From a virus: DNA of 35,937 nucleotides. This document shows positions 21,379 to 30,652 of this stretch, piece by piece. The position numbers and the translations under genes were made by a program. Under the pieces are notes generated by a model, which saw nothing but the letters and a program-made list of their open reading frames with translations, was not told the origin of the DNA and did not search any database. The stretch spans positions 1-35,937 of the IMG/VR virus record IMGVR_UViG_3300046375_000020; one strand, 5' to 3'. Position 1 is the first letter of the stretch, and every line of letters starts with the position of its first letter.

Positions 21379-21692
21379 TAAAGTGCACCAGCAACAGCAT
21401 TAGCAAAGAAATCGATCAGCGGAGCAACAACCTGGTCGATCTGGGCATCGGTAACATTGTTGCCGTTCTCGTAAATGATCTGATCCTGAACGATGGCGCC
21501 CATCATTGTCCGAATCATCGCTTCGGGATCCGAATAGGTTTTGTTAGCCCAGACCACCCGGTTAGCGTGATTCGGCGTCGCCGGATCTTCGCCAATGATA
21601 TAATGCGCGCTAGATTCAATAGAAATCTGGCACCGTTGCCGGAGCAAGGTGTCGGTATACTGCAAGTTGTAACGATCGAGGTAAGTGGTCAT
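21378..21692 (-). CDS. Hypothetical tail/lysis-boundary protein
   Basis: 104 residues. TYLDRYNLQYTDTLLRQRCQ opens the protein; then DPATPNHANRVVWANKTYSD and a helical C-terminus (AQIDQVVAPLIDFFANAVAG). No family recognised, but similar small proteins near fibre genes in siphophages are common. It overlaps the membrane-protein gene by one base (TGATG). Confidence 0.6.
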   Translation of the reverse strand: MTTYLDRYNLQYTDTLLRQRCQISIESSAHYIIGEDPATPNHANRVVWANKTYSDPEAMIRTMMGAIVQDQIIYENGNNVTDAQIDQVVAPLIDFFANAVAGAL

Positions 21693-21697
21693 AAATG

Positions 21698-23575
21698 TTA
21701 AACGTGTTTAATCCAATCAACTTGGATAAATGCTGAGCTTAAATTATTTGCTAATGCAGCAATTCGAAATTGAGTAGGCACATTACTGGCAAAACCTGAT
21801 TGCGCAGCAGTGATTACCGCAAGCGGAAACCAGCCAAACCCATCACTAGATACCGATATCGTGGTATTTTTGCTAGCATCATAAATAAATCGCCAATAAA
21901 GAGGAATCAGATTCGGGATATAGTTATATATTAATGTACCGAAAGCTGCCCCTACACTAAAATTTAAATAAGAAATATTGAAATTCTGAGATTGTGATGC
22001 GCCTCCTTCGATCTCAATTCCGCCCGCTCCCGATCCATATTCCAAATTTAAGCGTATGGCAGCCCAAGCTGAGGCGGTACCTCCCGTAGGAAATCCTAAT
22101 ACAGACGCTTTTAATGAAATTTGATGCGTAACTTGAGCCGGGAGTTGTTGAACAAGGGAATTTGAATAATTGGTTGGACCCGTTGCAGGGCTGGTTGCAC
22201 CAAGACAAAGTTTGCTCCCGGCCTGGCTCGCAATTGGATTTAATGTCCCCGACGTAACCGTTTGGACCCATTTCGCATTGATCGAACCGGAATCGAAATG
22301 ATCATCAAAATTGCCATAGGTCCAAATCGCATCTGGATGATTGGCATAGCGCGGAACGATGATTCCATTCGGAAAGACCGCATCAGAAGTCGTTTCCCCT
22401 AAAAGGACCGGACGTTGTCCTAGAATAGAACCCGATAAAGGTCGGCTGTTATTGGTCCCGTCAATGAAGTCGGTGACATTGCCGCTAGTCTGATTCAACA
22501 AGCCCTTGGTCGATGAACTGGCCAACGGGAGCTGATCAGCGCCAACAAGGTGCGTGATCGCGTGCGGCAACGGCGTTCGATTATCGGCCAGGCGCGTGTC
22601 GCTGGCTAGGACGACTTGAGTCCCGCTGGCATTGCCGCTTGATGGCGGAACATGTCCCAAGAGCGCCTCAGCATTGTCGACGACCCCGCTGGCATTGGCA
22701 TCATAAACCGCCTTAGTCATGTCCCCGACCGGGCTAGGCAAAACCGGAGTACCAGTCACGGCTGAGTACGGGACTTGTTTCTGGGTACCATCACTTGCGT
22801 AGAATTGAACTGCGCTCCCATCGGCTTGCGGCATCAGCCCTCTGGCGCTTGTGCTGGCATTTGGAATCTGATCAGCGCCGGTGACATGGCTCGCCTCATG
22901 CGCCAACGGTGTTCGGGTGTCACTTAACCGCGTGTCACTGCCTAGAACCACTTGGGCCGCCGCGGCGTTCCCGCTTGAGGGGGTGACGTGTCCAAGCAAC
23001 GCCTCCGAATTGTCTACGATCCCGCTGTTATTGGTATCGTAAACACTTTTGAGCATGTCGCCGCCGCCGCCGACCAGGCGCGTATCGTTGCCCAAAACCA
23101 CTTGAGTCGCAGTCGCATTGCCGCTAGCCGGCGGGACATGCCCCAAGAGTGCCTCCGCATTGTCCACAACCCCGCTGTTATTGGTGTCATAGGTCGCTTT
23201 GACCATGTCTCCAACCGGGGCCGGTAAACCAACGACTGCTGCCAAAGGAACCATTTTCTGGCTGCCGTCAGAGGCGTAGAACTGGAGGACTGACCCATTG
23301 GGAGAAGCCATTAACCCAGGCTGCGCACTGCTGGCCACCGGAATCCTGTCAATGCCGGTGATATGGCTGACCGCATGGGATGTCGGTGGCCGGGCATCAG
23401 AGAGGCGGCTGTCGCTACCCAGGACAATCTCGGTTGCTGTAGCGTTCCCACTCGCCGGGGGCACCATGCCGAGCAGGGCCTCAGCGTTGTCCACGATGTT
23501 GTCACTATTGACGTCGTAGACCGCCTTGAGCATGTCCCCGGTTGAGACTACCGGGCTACCAGTAAAGATTGGCAT
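21698..23575 (-). CDS. Tail fibre with four GDM-type repeats and lectin-like tip
   Basis: 625 residues. Four repeats begin at about 13, 122, 172 and 284, each GDMxKxxYDxNxSGxVDNAEAL then SGNAxxxQVVLGSDTRL. Repeat 2 is half-length. The DxNxSGxVD loop resembles a calcium site. The shaft continues with ASHVTGADQIPxAS modules. The last 190 residues (FDDHFDSGSINAKWVQTVTS through IRLNLEYGSG to VDWIKHV) look like a concanavalin A-like lectin fold that would bind a host surface sugar. The terminal gene of the fibre series, most likely the receptor-binding protein or a second one. Confidence 0.75.
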   Translation of the reverse strand: MPIFTGSPVVSTGDMLKAVYDVNSDNIVDNAEALLGMVPPASGNATATEIVLGSDSRLSDARPPTSHAVSHITGIDRIPVASSAQPGLMASPNGSVLQFYASDGSQKMVPLAAVVGLPAPVGDMVKATYDTNNSGVVDNAEALLGHVPPASGNATATQVVLGNDTRLVGGGGDMLKSVYDTNNSGIVDNSEALLGHVTPSSGNAAAAQVVLGSDTRLSDTRTPLAHEASHVTGADQIPNASTSARGLMPQADGSAVQFYASDGTQKQVPYSAVTGTPVLPSPVGDMTKAVYDANASGVVDNAEALLGHVPPSSGNASGTQVVLASDTRLADNRTPLPHAITHLVGADQLPLASSSTKGLLNQTSGNVTDFIDGTNNSRPLSGSILGQRPVLLGETTSDAVFPNGIIVPRYANHPDAIWTYGNFDDHFDSGSINAKWVQTVTSGTLNPIASQAGSKLCLGATSPATGPTNYSNSLVQQLPAQVTHQISLKASVLGFPTGGTASAWAAIRLNLEYGSGAGGIEIEGGASQSQNFNISYLNFSVGAAFGTLIYNYIPNLIPLYWRFIYDASKNTTISVSSDGFGWFPLAVITAAQSGFASNVPTQFRIAALANNLSSAFIQVDWIKHV

Positions 23576-23579
23576 AAAG

Positions 23580-24179
23580 TTATTGCATGTGGAGCAGACC
23601 CAGGAAGGTCCCGCCAGGGGTAAAGGTCGCCGGGTCTGAACTGGTCGCTACATAAAGCCCGCGTAAGGGCGTGATCGGCGAATCAACGCTGGTAACTGAT
23701 TTGGGATAAAACGGAGCCACGATTAACAGGTTGGCCGGTGCGGGGGATACATCATCGTAAATGAAGATATAAAGGGTTACCGACCCCGGATTGAACAGAT
23801 CCAGGCTGGCGAGCACCTTGCCGATTACCCCGATTGGGTTCCAGTTGGCTGCTGGAAAAATCGTTGCCCAACGGATAAACGGCCCGGGCGGACCGCCGCC
23901 GCCGCCGCCGCTCGCCGGAACGTAGATCAGGGAGTCGCTTCCGAGTCGGGCGGTGTTGCCACTGTCGGCACTGATCGCAGTCGGCCCCGGAAGTCCCGGA
24001 GGACCGCCCGGACTATAAATGCCAAGGTTGAATGTTCTCGGAGTAACACCGACCAGGCCAGAGCCACTTAAAACCTTGATGGGACTGGCGCATTTTCCCG
24101 GGGTAACTCCGATCAGGACGGAATCGGTTAAAATCTTTACGGCGCCGCTTGCCGGATAAACGTTGATCGTATTCGGCAT
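23580..24179 (-). CDS. Collagen-like tail protein
   Basis: 199 residues: two N-terminal repeats (VLIGVTPGKCASPIKVLSGS and GLVGVTPRTFNLG), a Gly-Pro stretch SPGGPPGLPGPT, a poly-Gly hinge SGGGGGGPPGPF and a beta-rich C-terminal domain (LYIFIYDDVSPAPANLLIVA). The Gly-Pro run suggests a trimeric collagen-like stalk. It lies between two fibre genes, so it is a fibre or fibre-connector component. Confidence 0.7.
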   Translation of the reverse strand: MPNTINVYPASGAVKILTDSVLIGVTPGKCASPIKVLSGSGLVGVTPRTFNLGIYSPGGPPGLPGPTAISADSGNTARLGSDSLIYVPASGGGGGGPPGPFIRWATIFPAANWNPIGVIGKVLASLDLFNPGSVTLYIFIYDDVSPAPANLLIVAPFYPKSVTSVDSPITPLRGLYVATSSDPATFTPGGTFLGLLHMQ

Positions 24180-24183
24180 AAAT

Positions 24184-24573
24184 TTAGTGAGAGGGTGCGC
24201 TCCGCAGCGTAACGCTTTGATTAATCGGCAGCATGGTCGTCAAAACCGTCGTGCGTTTAAGAGTTGAATTCCATTGCTTCACATCCAGATAATAATTGCC
24301 GGGTGCAAAGGTTGGATTGCCCGCGGCTTGTCCGGGAAGGATAAAAGAAAAGAGTCCGGTACTGTCGCCCGGCAAATCGTCCTGGTACAAAGCCGCGGAA
24401 TCCGGGACCGGATTGCCCTGATTATCGATGAGCGCCTTTTTAACGGTAAGGCCGACAGTGTAGCCTGTCATCGGTTTAGGGGTCACGTTGTCAGGCTGAT
24501 AAAACTGGAAATCGAGCTCGATATCGTCGCCGCTGACAAAGGCCTGAGTAAAGATTGAGCCGCAGGTATCCAT
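24184..24573 (-). CDS. BppU-like baseplate/fibre adaptor
   Basis: 129 residues. The N-terminus has FTQAFVSGDDIELDFQFYQP then YTVGLTVKKALIDNQGNPVP and YYLDVKQWN, the layout of the BppU N-terminal domain, which anchors fibres to a baseplate. It lacks any long C-terminal extension. Its role as an adaptor is inferred from this and from the neighbouring fibres. Confidence 0.65.
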   Translation of the reverse strand: MDTCGSIFTQAFVSGDDIELDFQFYQPDNVTPKPMTGYTVGLTVKKALIDNQGNPVPDSAALYQDDLPGDSTGLFSFILPGQAAGNPTFAPGNYYLDVKQWNSTLKRTTVLTTMLPINQSVTLRSAPSH

Positions 24574-24575
24574 TT

Positions 24576-26693
24576 TTAAGAAATCCTTAAGGCAAAGAAA
24601 TTCGGCAGATTAGCGTAAACTGATCCGAGTGAAGCCGCTACATTGGTTTGGACTATCAATTGAATATAATCGCCGGCATTTAAATGAAGCATGGTGGAAA
24701 TATTCATGACATACGCCTGTGGCGGACTAGCTATAAAGGGTTTCTGATCCGCGACAATATTAGAATTTAATGCACCATTGATTTGAATAGCTAGCAAACC
24801 ATAAGTTTGCCCGGAAGTAATCACCCATTCAACGCAAGCTCCCACAATGTAATAACCGGCTTGACCAGTTGGGATCGTAATTCGGCCGGTTGTCCCGATC
24901 GGGTTAGCGCTCGCCGAATAGGAATCCGTATCAAAAATGCTGGTGTCAAAAGTCAGCGCTTGAACGGCTCCGGCTGAAGGATAACTGATATTCGCCGAGT
25001 TCCGGTAACGGCAACCGTGCTGGCCGACAATCCCGATTGCCGAAATTTTACCGGCTGAAATAGTGATTGTTGAACCGTCCGGCTGCACGATCCCGGGTGC
25101 ACTAGCGGTTGCCAGGATGGCCGCCAGTTTCGAGGCCGAAACCTGGATTGTCAGGTTATCAACTGCGGGACAAAGCCCGGCCGCAGCGGCGCTCGCCAAC
25201 GGAACCGGATCCGCACCCCCTACTAGGTGCGAAACGCCGTGTTGCGCCGGGTTGGCTTCACTAACGGCCAGATAAACGTGCGCCGCGGCCGCAACCGTCG
25301 CGCCGGCCGCGGTCCCGCCTCCGAGATTATAGACGTTCAGCGTTGTGCCACCGGTGACCGAATTGACATAAAGGTTGCATGTGTGCGTCCCATCGGTGAT
25401 CAGCAAACTCATCCCGGCCACGATATCGGCCCAGGCCGCGGTCAACGTAATATTGAAAGCGTTCCCGGATCCGGCCGCAGGCAGAACGAACGAGGCCGCG
25501 GTTGTCGCTACATAAGGTTGCGTGCCGGCCGGGATAACGGCGCTTAGTTTGCCGCCCAAAATATTGATTGTGGTTCCGTCCGGAGGCGGACAAAGGCCCG
25601 CAATCGCCAAAGTTGCCAGGGCAACCGGGTCGCCACCGCTACTTAAATGCTGGGAGCCGTGCGGCGCCGGCGCGAAAGTGCCCGGAATATTAGTCAGGTC
25701 GGGATAATTCGCTTGAGCATAACTTTTATCACCGCGGAAAAAGACTCGTGCCGGGTTAAGCGTAGGCAAGGCGCTAACCAGACCGGCCCTGGTCGTATCA
25801 ACCTGCCCGGCCGAATTGCCCAAATAAACGTGCGCATTAGCGCCCATCGTACCGGATACGGCGCCGGGCGCTCCGTTATTGGTTACGACCAACGCGGTCC
25901 CGCTGATCGTGGCAACCGAACCCGCAATAAAACTGATTCCATCGGTAATCAGAACCGTCGCATTCGGCAACATGTCGGGTGCAATGGCCGCCAAAGTCAG
26001 GGCCGGCGTATTTGCGCCTTCGGCCGGAATGGTAAATGAATTGGTGACAACGGCCACGTAAGGATTGCCGCCGGCGCCGCCGACAACGCTCAATTTGCCG
26101 CTGGCAACATGCAAAGTCGTGTCGATCGGAATCTGGTTCGGGTTCAGGTTGGTGTTTGGATCCAGGCCCGCGTAACCGCTGGCCAGATTCTTGTGCGCAA
26201 TCTGTTCAAAAACGTTCGGGTTACTCGGGTACCCTGGCGGGATGGGAGTTGCGCCACTTGCGCCCTGTGTCGGGTCCGGGTTGACCGTAATTGCGATATC
26301 GGCCGAGCTCGAGAACCGTTCACCATCAGCCGGGTTAAACGTAAAATGGAAATTGCAAACGGCTGGCTTATTCGGAGTCTGAACCAGTGTCGCCAAAGGA
26401 ACGGTTTTTAAATTGACATTGGTCAGATAATAATTAAAGCCGGCCGGATCGGTCTGAACTATCGGTGCGGAGACAATGGCTAAATCTTGTTCGGGCAATG
26501 TCCCGCCCGGCTGAAAAAGCATGGCCCCTAAAGTATCATTCAGCCCGATCGGCTGAAAAATTCCATTAGCAAGGAGATAGGTTGCCAGATTATAATTATC
26601 ACCGTAAACCCAGGTTTCCGAGCCGGCCGGCGCCAACGTCCCGGGCGCCTGGATAATCAGCCGATTATTAATATCGAAATATTGCGTGATCAT
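24576..26693 (-). CDS. Tail fibre with duplicated beta module and C1q-like tip
   Basis: 705 residues. The first 170 residues are an attachment domain (MITQYFDINNRLIIQAPGTL). Two related modules follow, at roughly 205-330 and 392-500, each with PYVA, a LxxVLITDG or MSLLITDG strand and AAAHVYL. Linkers carry SQHLSSGGDPVALA and SHLVGGADPVPLA. The final 150 residues (GCRYRNSANISYPSAGAVQA, FDTDSYS, GDYIQLIVQTNV, FFALRIS) match the C1q/TNF-like jelly roll found at phage receptor-binding tips. It would be trimeric and calcium- or sugar-dependent. Confidence 0.75.
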   Translation of the reverse strand: MITQYFDINNRLIIQAPGTLAPAGSETWVYGDNYNLATYLLANGIFQPIGLNDTLGAMLFQPGGTLPEQDLAIVSAPIVQTDPAGFNYYLTNVNLKTVPLATLVQTPNKPAVCNFHFTFNPADGERFSSSADIAITVNPDPTQGASGATPIPPGYPSNPNVFEQIAHKNLASGYAGLDPNTNLNPNQIPIDTTLHVASGKLSVVGGAGGNPYVAVVTNSFTIPAEGANTPALTLAAIAPDMLPNATVLITDGISFIAGSVATISGTALVVTNNGAPGAVSGTMGANAHVYLGNSAGQVDTTRAGLVSALPTLNPARVFFRGDKSYAQANYPDLTNIPGTFAPAPHGSQHLSSGGDPVALATLAIAGLCPPPDGTTINILGGKLSAVIPAGTQPYVATTAASFVLPAAGSGNAFNITLTAAWADIVAGMSLLITDGTHTCNLYVNSVTGGTTLNVYNLGGGTAAGATVAAAAHVYLAVSEANPAQHGVSHLVGGADPVPLASAAAAGLCPAVDNLTIQVSASKLAAILATASAPGIVQPDGSTITISAGKISAIGIVGQHGCRYRNSANISYPSAGAVQALTFDTSIFDTDSYSASANPIGTTGRITIPTGQAGYYIVGACVEWVITSGQTYGLLAIQINGALNSNIVADQKPFIASPPQAYVMNISTMLHLNAGDYIQLIVQTNVAASLGSVYANLPNFFALRIS

Positions 26694-26700
26694 GAATAAT

Positions 26701-27627
26701 TTAACCAGTTAAATAAACCACGGTTAATATATATAAAAACACAGAGGCCCCGGCAAAAGTCAATGTTTCGACAACCACAGGATTAGGATTATTTGTCGGC
26801 GGCCCATTATACTCATAAACCCATTGCAAATTTCCATGCGAATAACCGGGAACTCCTGAAGGATCAAAAACCCAACCTGAAGTTGGTAATTGAAATGCAT
26901 AGTAACCTCCGGTTGTGTTTCCAAAATCCACAAATTGCGTAGGAGGCGTTATATCAAAAATGGTTACGCCTTCATAAGTGATATTATAATTAAAATCTAA
27001 AGGTAACACACCGCTATTAGCCGGATTATTATTACCGATATAAATCACCGGAGTTGATGGAGGAGTCCCATGATTGTAATCATTCGCAACCAAATAAAAT
27101 GTTGAACCTCCGGTTGGTGGAACGATTGGAGCCTGCGGCGTAAATGTTATAACAGCAGGATTCGCCCCTTGGGGCCTGCCAGTAAAATTTGCATTTTCAA
27201 AACCTTGCTTGCCACTAGGACAGCTTCCAGTTCCCCAAAAAGAATTATCGATGCAAACAACCCATCTGGCCGGATTATTGGCCGGATCAGTCAACCAACG
27301 AATCGGCAGAATGTTCTTCGCAACCTGGCCGGTCCAGATCCAGGTTTCAAAAGATTGCTTCGTATCCAAATTCAAACAAGTTATAAGTGACCAGCCGGCC
27401 TGGTTACCATCCGGGTCCATATTAAAAAGACCAGCAGTTAGCGCTTGCGTTGCGCTTACCTGGCTAAGATCGATTACCGGTCCTTGATCACTTTCGGCAA
27501 CCGGTTTGCCATTGATGGTACGAAGCCCCGCCAACCAGTTAACCGCATCGATCAGTTCATCGAATTTTGCGTTATAGGCGGGGATCCCGTCACCGCTGAA
27601 CTTGGCAATTTTTTTGTTCAGATTCAT
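26701..27627 (-). CDS. Tail tip or fibre-base protein
   Basis: 308 residues. Starts with a coil-like NLNKKIAKFSGDGIPAYNAK then LIDAVNWLAGLRTINGKPVA. A beta-rich body follows with several Trp and Gly-Asn-Asn turns (YIGNNNPANSGVLPLDFNYN) and a hydrophobic end. It resembles small bacteriophage distal tail or fibre-base proteins by position. No family named. Its start overlaps the previous gene by ATGA. Confidence 0.6.
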   Translation of the reverse strand: MNLNKKIAKFSGDGIPAYNAKFDELIDAVNWLAGLRTINGKPVAESDQGPVIDLSQVSATQALTAGLFNMDPDGNQAGWSLITCLNLDTKQSFETWIWTGQVAKNILPIRWLTDPANNPARWVVCIDNSFWGTGSCPSGKQGFENANFTGRPQGANPAVITFTPQAPIVPPTGGSTFYLVANDYNHGTPPSTPVIYIGNNNPANSGVLPLDFNYNITYEGVTIFDITPPTQFVDFGNTTGGYYAFQLPTSGWVFDPSGVPGYSHGNLQWVYEYNGPPTNNPNPVVVETLTFAGASVFLYILTVVYLTG

Positions 27628-28355
27628 GGGTGAGAGGAAACATCATTCGGTTCGTAAAACCCGAGGCTGCCGTGATTATAGGCCAGTTGCCAGGTTTCAT
27701 TACATTTATAGACGCCCGGCGTATTGACGACATCAGGTGTTCCCTGGGTCGTCTTTTTCGATGGGGTTTGCTGTTGGCAAATAAACCTGGTCAGCATCAA
27801 AAGCGGTTTAATCGGGGTCGGAATAATCGGGAACCCTTGGTAATTGTAGCCCGGCTGCAGCGGCGCATTGGTGATATTGGTAAAAACGTCCATCACGAAC
27901 ACAAAACCGCTGGCTAAACTCTGGAAATTGGCCCCGGTTTCCAATTGATAACTGGTATAGGAAAAACTTACCGACCAGGTTGAATATTGAGCGTCGAAAG
28001 TAACAATCGCGACTGTGCCCTTCCATTGTGCCGGCCCGGACCAGGAAAAGGATTGGGCCAAGAGTTCGCCTTGCATCAATAAATCGGTCCAGTTCTGTTG
28101 TTGCAAGATTGTCCCGATATAGACGATCGAAACTTCGATAAGGCCGCCTCCGCGATCTTCCCGGCTGATCGATTGCGCAAACATGCTCGGGAATTGAGGG
28201 TGCGGACTGCCCCTCCGCGGCGCCCAGTTCGCGTAATCGACTTCCATGCCCTGGTAAACGCAGGTCATTGAAGTGAATTGTCCGGCTGAACTGACTATGC
28301 GCCGGCTCGGGATCTCCCAGAATGAGCCGAAAAGATTGGTTGCAATCGAAACCAT
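27624..28355 (-). CDS. Distal tail / minor tail protein
   Basis: 243 residues, beta-rich throughout (GGGLIEVSIVYIGTILQQQN, WKGTVAIVTFDAQYSTWSVS). There is a C-terminal FICQQQTPSKKTTQGTPD. It follows the tape measure immediately, the position of the distal tail protein or minor tail protein in siphoviruses. I see no enzyme motif. Identity inferred from gene order. Confidence 0.6.
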   Translation of the reverse strand: MVSIATNLFGSFWEIPSRRIVSSAGQFTSMTCVYQGMEVDYANWAPRRGSPHPQFPSMFAQSISREDRGGGLIEVSIVYIGTILQQQNWTDLLMQGELLAQSFSWSGPAQWKGTVAIVTFDAQYSTWSVSFSYTSYQLETGANFQSLASGFVFVMDVFTNITNAPLQPGYNYQGFPIIPTPIKPLLMLTRFICQQQTPSKKTTQGTPDVVNTPGVYKCNETWQLAYNHGSLGFYEPNDVSSHP

Positions 28356-28365
28356 AAAAAGGGTT

Positions 28366-29520
28366 TTAGCGCGGATTAACCGCCCGGTGCAGAGCCTCAG
28401 CCGCTTCCTTATGTTCAGCAGCCGCTTCCTTTAAGAATCGAATGGGATCCTGGAAAAGCGTGAAAATATTATTTTCGACACTTTCCAAATAATCGTGAAT
28501 TGGTTTCAAAGGTTGCCCGAATGGATGCGAAGGATTTAGAAGAGTGCCTTGATCCCTTCCAAAGAAAAAATGCAATGCTTTTACAGCGACCGGAACCACA
28601 ACCTTTAATTCTTCTCCGAGTTCATGAAATGATTTTATGATATCGGGCATCTCAGTTTTTAGTCCCCGCAAAGCTTCATTAACAACCGGCAAAAGATCAG
28701 TCCCGAGTTCGCGCCAAAGTTTATTAAATTCCTCGGTTATCCCCATGAATTGGCCTCGGGTCGATGTTTCGGCGCCGAATCTGGCAGGTGCTTGCAACCC
28801 CCCGGGTGCAATAGCCGGCAAAACAGTTTTGAAAAGCCAATCGGCGCCTCCGGCCGCTTTCACCCTGGCCGCTAAACCTTCCTCCGGTGTTGCGCCGGGT
28901 GCCGCGGCGGGACCGCCAGCCGGCAACATTTGACGAACCCTTGCCGCTAAAGCCGGCATTTCCCGGAACATCCTCGGAGGAACTTCGCCTTCACTTCGCA
29001 TTTCAACAAATTTTTCGCCGAGCTCATCCACACCGACCCCGAGCGATTTGGCCGCGTTTTGAATATCGATCAGGTTTTTAAATGCCGTGTCCGGGATTAG
29101 GCCGGTTCGCACTAGCCCGGCAAAAATGGCCATATTTTCTTCAAAGCCGCCCATGACACCGGAAATGGACTGGATTTTTTCGGCCCATGCTTCGGCCTGT
29201 CCCGCAAATGCGGTCCCGAGTGCGGCTCGCAATTTTCCAATTTGCGCCCCAAAATCCAGGGCCGCGGTGACGGCATCTTTGAACCCCTTGACCAACACAT
29301 TGCTAAATTCAACCGCAGCACCGGCCAGGCCCGCGGCACCTAACAATTTAGCGATTCCACCGAGCCCAGTTTGGCTGACAACATTTTGCGAAGCCGCTTT
29401 AATCGCATCCAAACTTTTTTCGACGTTCTCTTTGAAAGCATTAGCTTCCGCGCTCGATTCCTTGAACTTCGCTTTCAGGTCCGAATCGTCGCCTTTGATT
29501 GCTACCTTGATGTCGGCCAT
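28366..29520 (-). CDS. Tape measure protein (short)
   Basis: 384 residues, helical and alanine-rich, beginning MADIKVAIKGDDSDLKAKFK as tape measures often do. A hydrophobic stretch (LGGIAKLLGAAGLAGAAVEF) occurs at about 52-75. It follows the chaperone frameshift gene directly. The length is small, implying a tail of roughly 60 nm by the usual proportionality of tape length to tail length. The C-terminal part carries basic and acidic helices typical of the end inserted in the tail tip. Confidence 0.75.
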   Translation of the reverse strand: MADIKVAIKGDDSDLKAKFKESSAEANAFKENVEKSLDAIKAASQNVVSQTGLGGIAKLLGAAGLAGAAVEFSNVLVKGFKDAVTAALDFGAQIGKLRAALGTAFAGQAEAWAEKIQSISGVMGGFEENMAIFAGLVRTGLIPDTAFKNLIDIQNAAKSLGVGVDELGEKFVEMRSEGEVPPRMFREMPALAARVRQMLPAGGPAAAPGATPEEGLAARVKAAGGADWLFKTVLPAIAPGGLQAPARFGAETSTRGQFMGITEEFNKLWRELGTDLLPVVNEALRGLKTEMPDIIKSFHELGEELKVVVPVAVKALHFFFGRDQGTLLNPSHPFGQPLKPIHDYLESVENNIFTLFQDPIRFLKEAAAEHKEAAEALHRAVNPR

Positions 29521-29526
29521 AAGAAG

Positions 29527-30182
29527 CTAATCAAGAAATTCGAGTTCGGCCGGAAGCTCCCGGATCCAGCTAAGATAGATCGCTGACCATTGAATAACGT
29601 GAACCAGAGGCATTTCGTTCAAGACGTAATCGGCATTGAAACCGCTGGCCCGGATTGCGCCGGCAATGAGCTCAAGTTGCCAGGCCGCTCGATATCGGCG
29701 GGAAGAATTTTTTTTTCGCCGTTATCGCCCAGTTCCTTTTTCGCCGTCTGGAACCATGAAATATGCATCGAATGCAAAATTTTGCCCATGATCTTAGCGC
29801 CTTCGAAAAAGGTTCCGCTCCCATACTTGAGCGGGATTGCTTCGGCCCAATCGTAGATTTGGTCCATTGCTTGGGCCTCGGGAAGTTGTTCTAATTGCAC
29901 AACTTCCTTTTTGTCCAAATGCATCAGGTAAAGCACGACTAACACATCATGATAAACCCGCGGATAAAAGCCCCCGGCCAGGAATTGCGAAACCGAATCA
30001 TTTTCGTCATTCATTCCGCGAAGGAGCCGGCAACCAAGCTGTAAAGCCACCGATTGCCGGCGCACTGTCCAAGGCTCGAGCCGGCGCCCCATAAACTGGT
30101 AGCGGCCGGCCTCGTCATAAGCTCGTTGGACATCGGCCGCGGAGACTTCCCCGGGAATTTCTAATTCATCGCGTAAACTCAT
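29527..30182 (-). CDS. Tail assembly chaperone G-T fusion by -1 frameshift
   Basis: Product of slippage on the A9 run at 29708-29716. After GAA AAA AAA the -1 frame reads AAT TCT TCC and continues for 60 residues (RRYRAAWQLELIAGAIRASG, then PLVHVIQWSAIYLSWI) to TAG at 29527. Total about 218 residues. Lambda-like phages make such a fusion for tape-measure chaperoning. The zero-frame product ends at 29619. Confidence 0.75.
29619..30182 (-). CDS. Tail assembly chaperone, G-type zero-frame product
   Basis: 187 residues. Mostly helical, with VRRQSVALQLGCRLLRGMND and LVVLYLMHLDKKEVVQLEQL. It is the upstream gene of a G/GT pair, immediately before the tape measure. The terminal 29 residues after the slippery run belong only to the unshifted product. 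It overlaps the gene before it by ATGA. The chaperone holds the tape measure during tube assembly. Confidence 0.7.
   Translation of the reverse strand: MSLRDELEIPGEVSAADVQRAYDEAGRYQFMGRRLEPWTVRRQSVALQLGCRLLRGMNDENDSVSQFLAGGFYPRVYHDVLVVLYLMHLDKKEVVQLEQLPEAQAMDQIYDWAEAIPLKYGSGTFFEGAKIMGKILHSMHISWFQTAKKELGDNGEKKILPADIERPGNLSSLPAQSGPAVSMPITS
29708..29716 (-). promoter_or_regulatory. Slippery run for programmed -1 frameshift
   Basis: Nine A on the minus strand (GGCGAAAAAAAAATTC) in a coding region of otherwise balanced composition, containing A AAA AAA. It lies 90-100 bp before the zero-frame stop, where lambda-like phages place their shift site. Confidence 0.75.
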
Positions 30183-30652
30183 CTTTTCTTTTCCAGATAA
30201 AATTTAAATTCGAATGCGCCGGCTTTCTTTTCTTTGATCTCGATTTCCCGAGCTTTAGTCCGCAGGCATTGCGACATCCGTTGGTAATTTTCCAAAAATC
30301 GCCGGCCGTAAATGATCAGCGCATTAATGATCAATTGCTCGAGCTCGAGCCCGATTTTCGTGAATGCCGGATCGGCCTTTAAGCGGTCCAGCATTGAATC
30401 AAGTTCGATATCGGCTTTCTCCGCCGAATAAACCTCATTAACCCTGTTCCAATGTTCCAACGGCACGTTGAATGTGAAATAAGCTTCACCATCGAGCCGA
30501 TCCTGACCGGGTTCGCGCATCACCAAAATGCCGGTGACCGGATCCAAGGGAAGACCGAGCGTCGCAAAAACCACGGCTCGCTTAGTATCTTTAAGGGATC
30601 CTTTCGGCGCACCTTGCAGGCCCCGCAGATCCTCTTTTCTAGGAATAATCAT
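30179..30652 (-). CDS. Tail morphogenesis protein, unassigned
   Basis: 157 residues: IIPRKEDLRGLQGAPKGSLK, a beta part (GILVMREPGQDRLDGEAYFT) and a long helix (DIELDSMLDRLKADPAFTKI then ALIIYGRRFLENYQRMSQ) ending in basic KFYLEKKR. Coupled to the chaperone gene by ATGA. The position before the chaperone suggests a minor tail or tail completion role; no family recognised. Confidence 0.6.
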   Translation of the reverse strand: MIIPRKEDLRGLQGAPKGSLKDTKRAVVFATLGLPLDPVTGILVMREPGQDRLDGEAYFTFNVPLEHWNRVNEVYSAEKADIELDSMLDRLKADPAFTKIGLELEQLIINALIIYGRRFLENYQRMSQCLRTKAREIEIKEKKAGAFEFKFYLEKKR

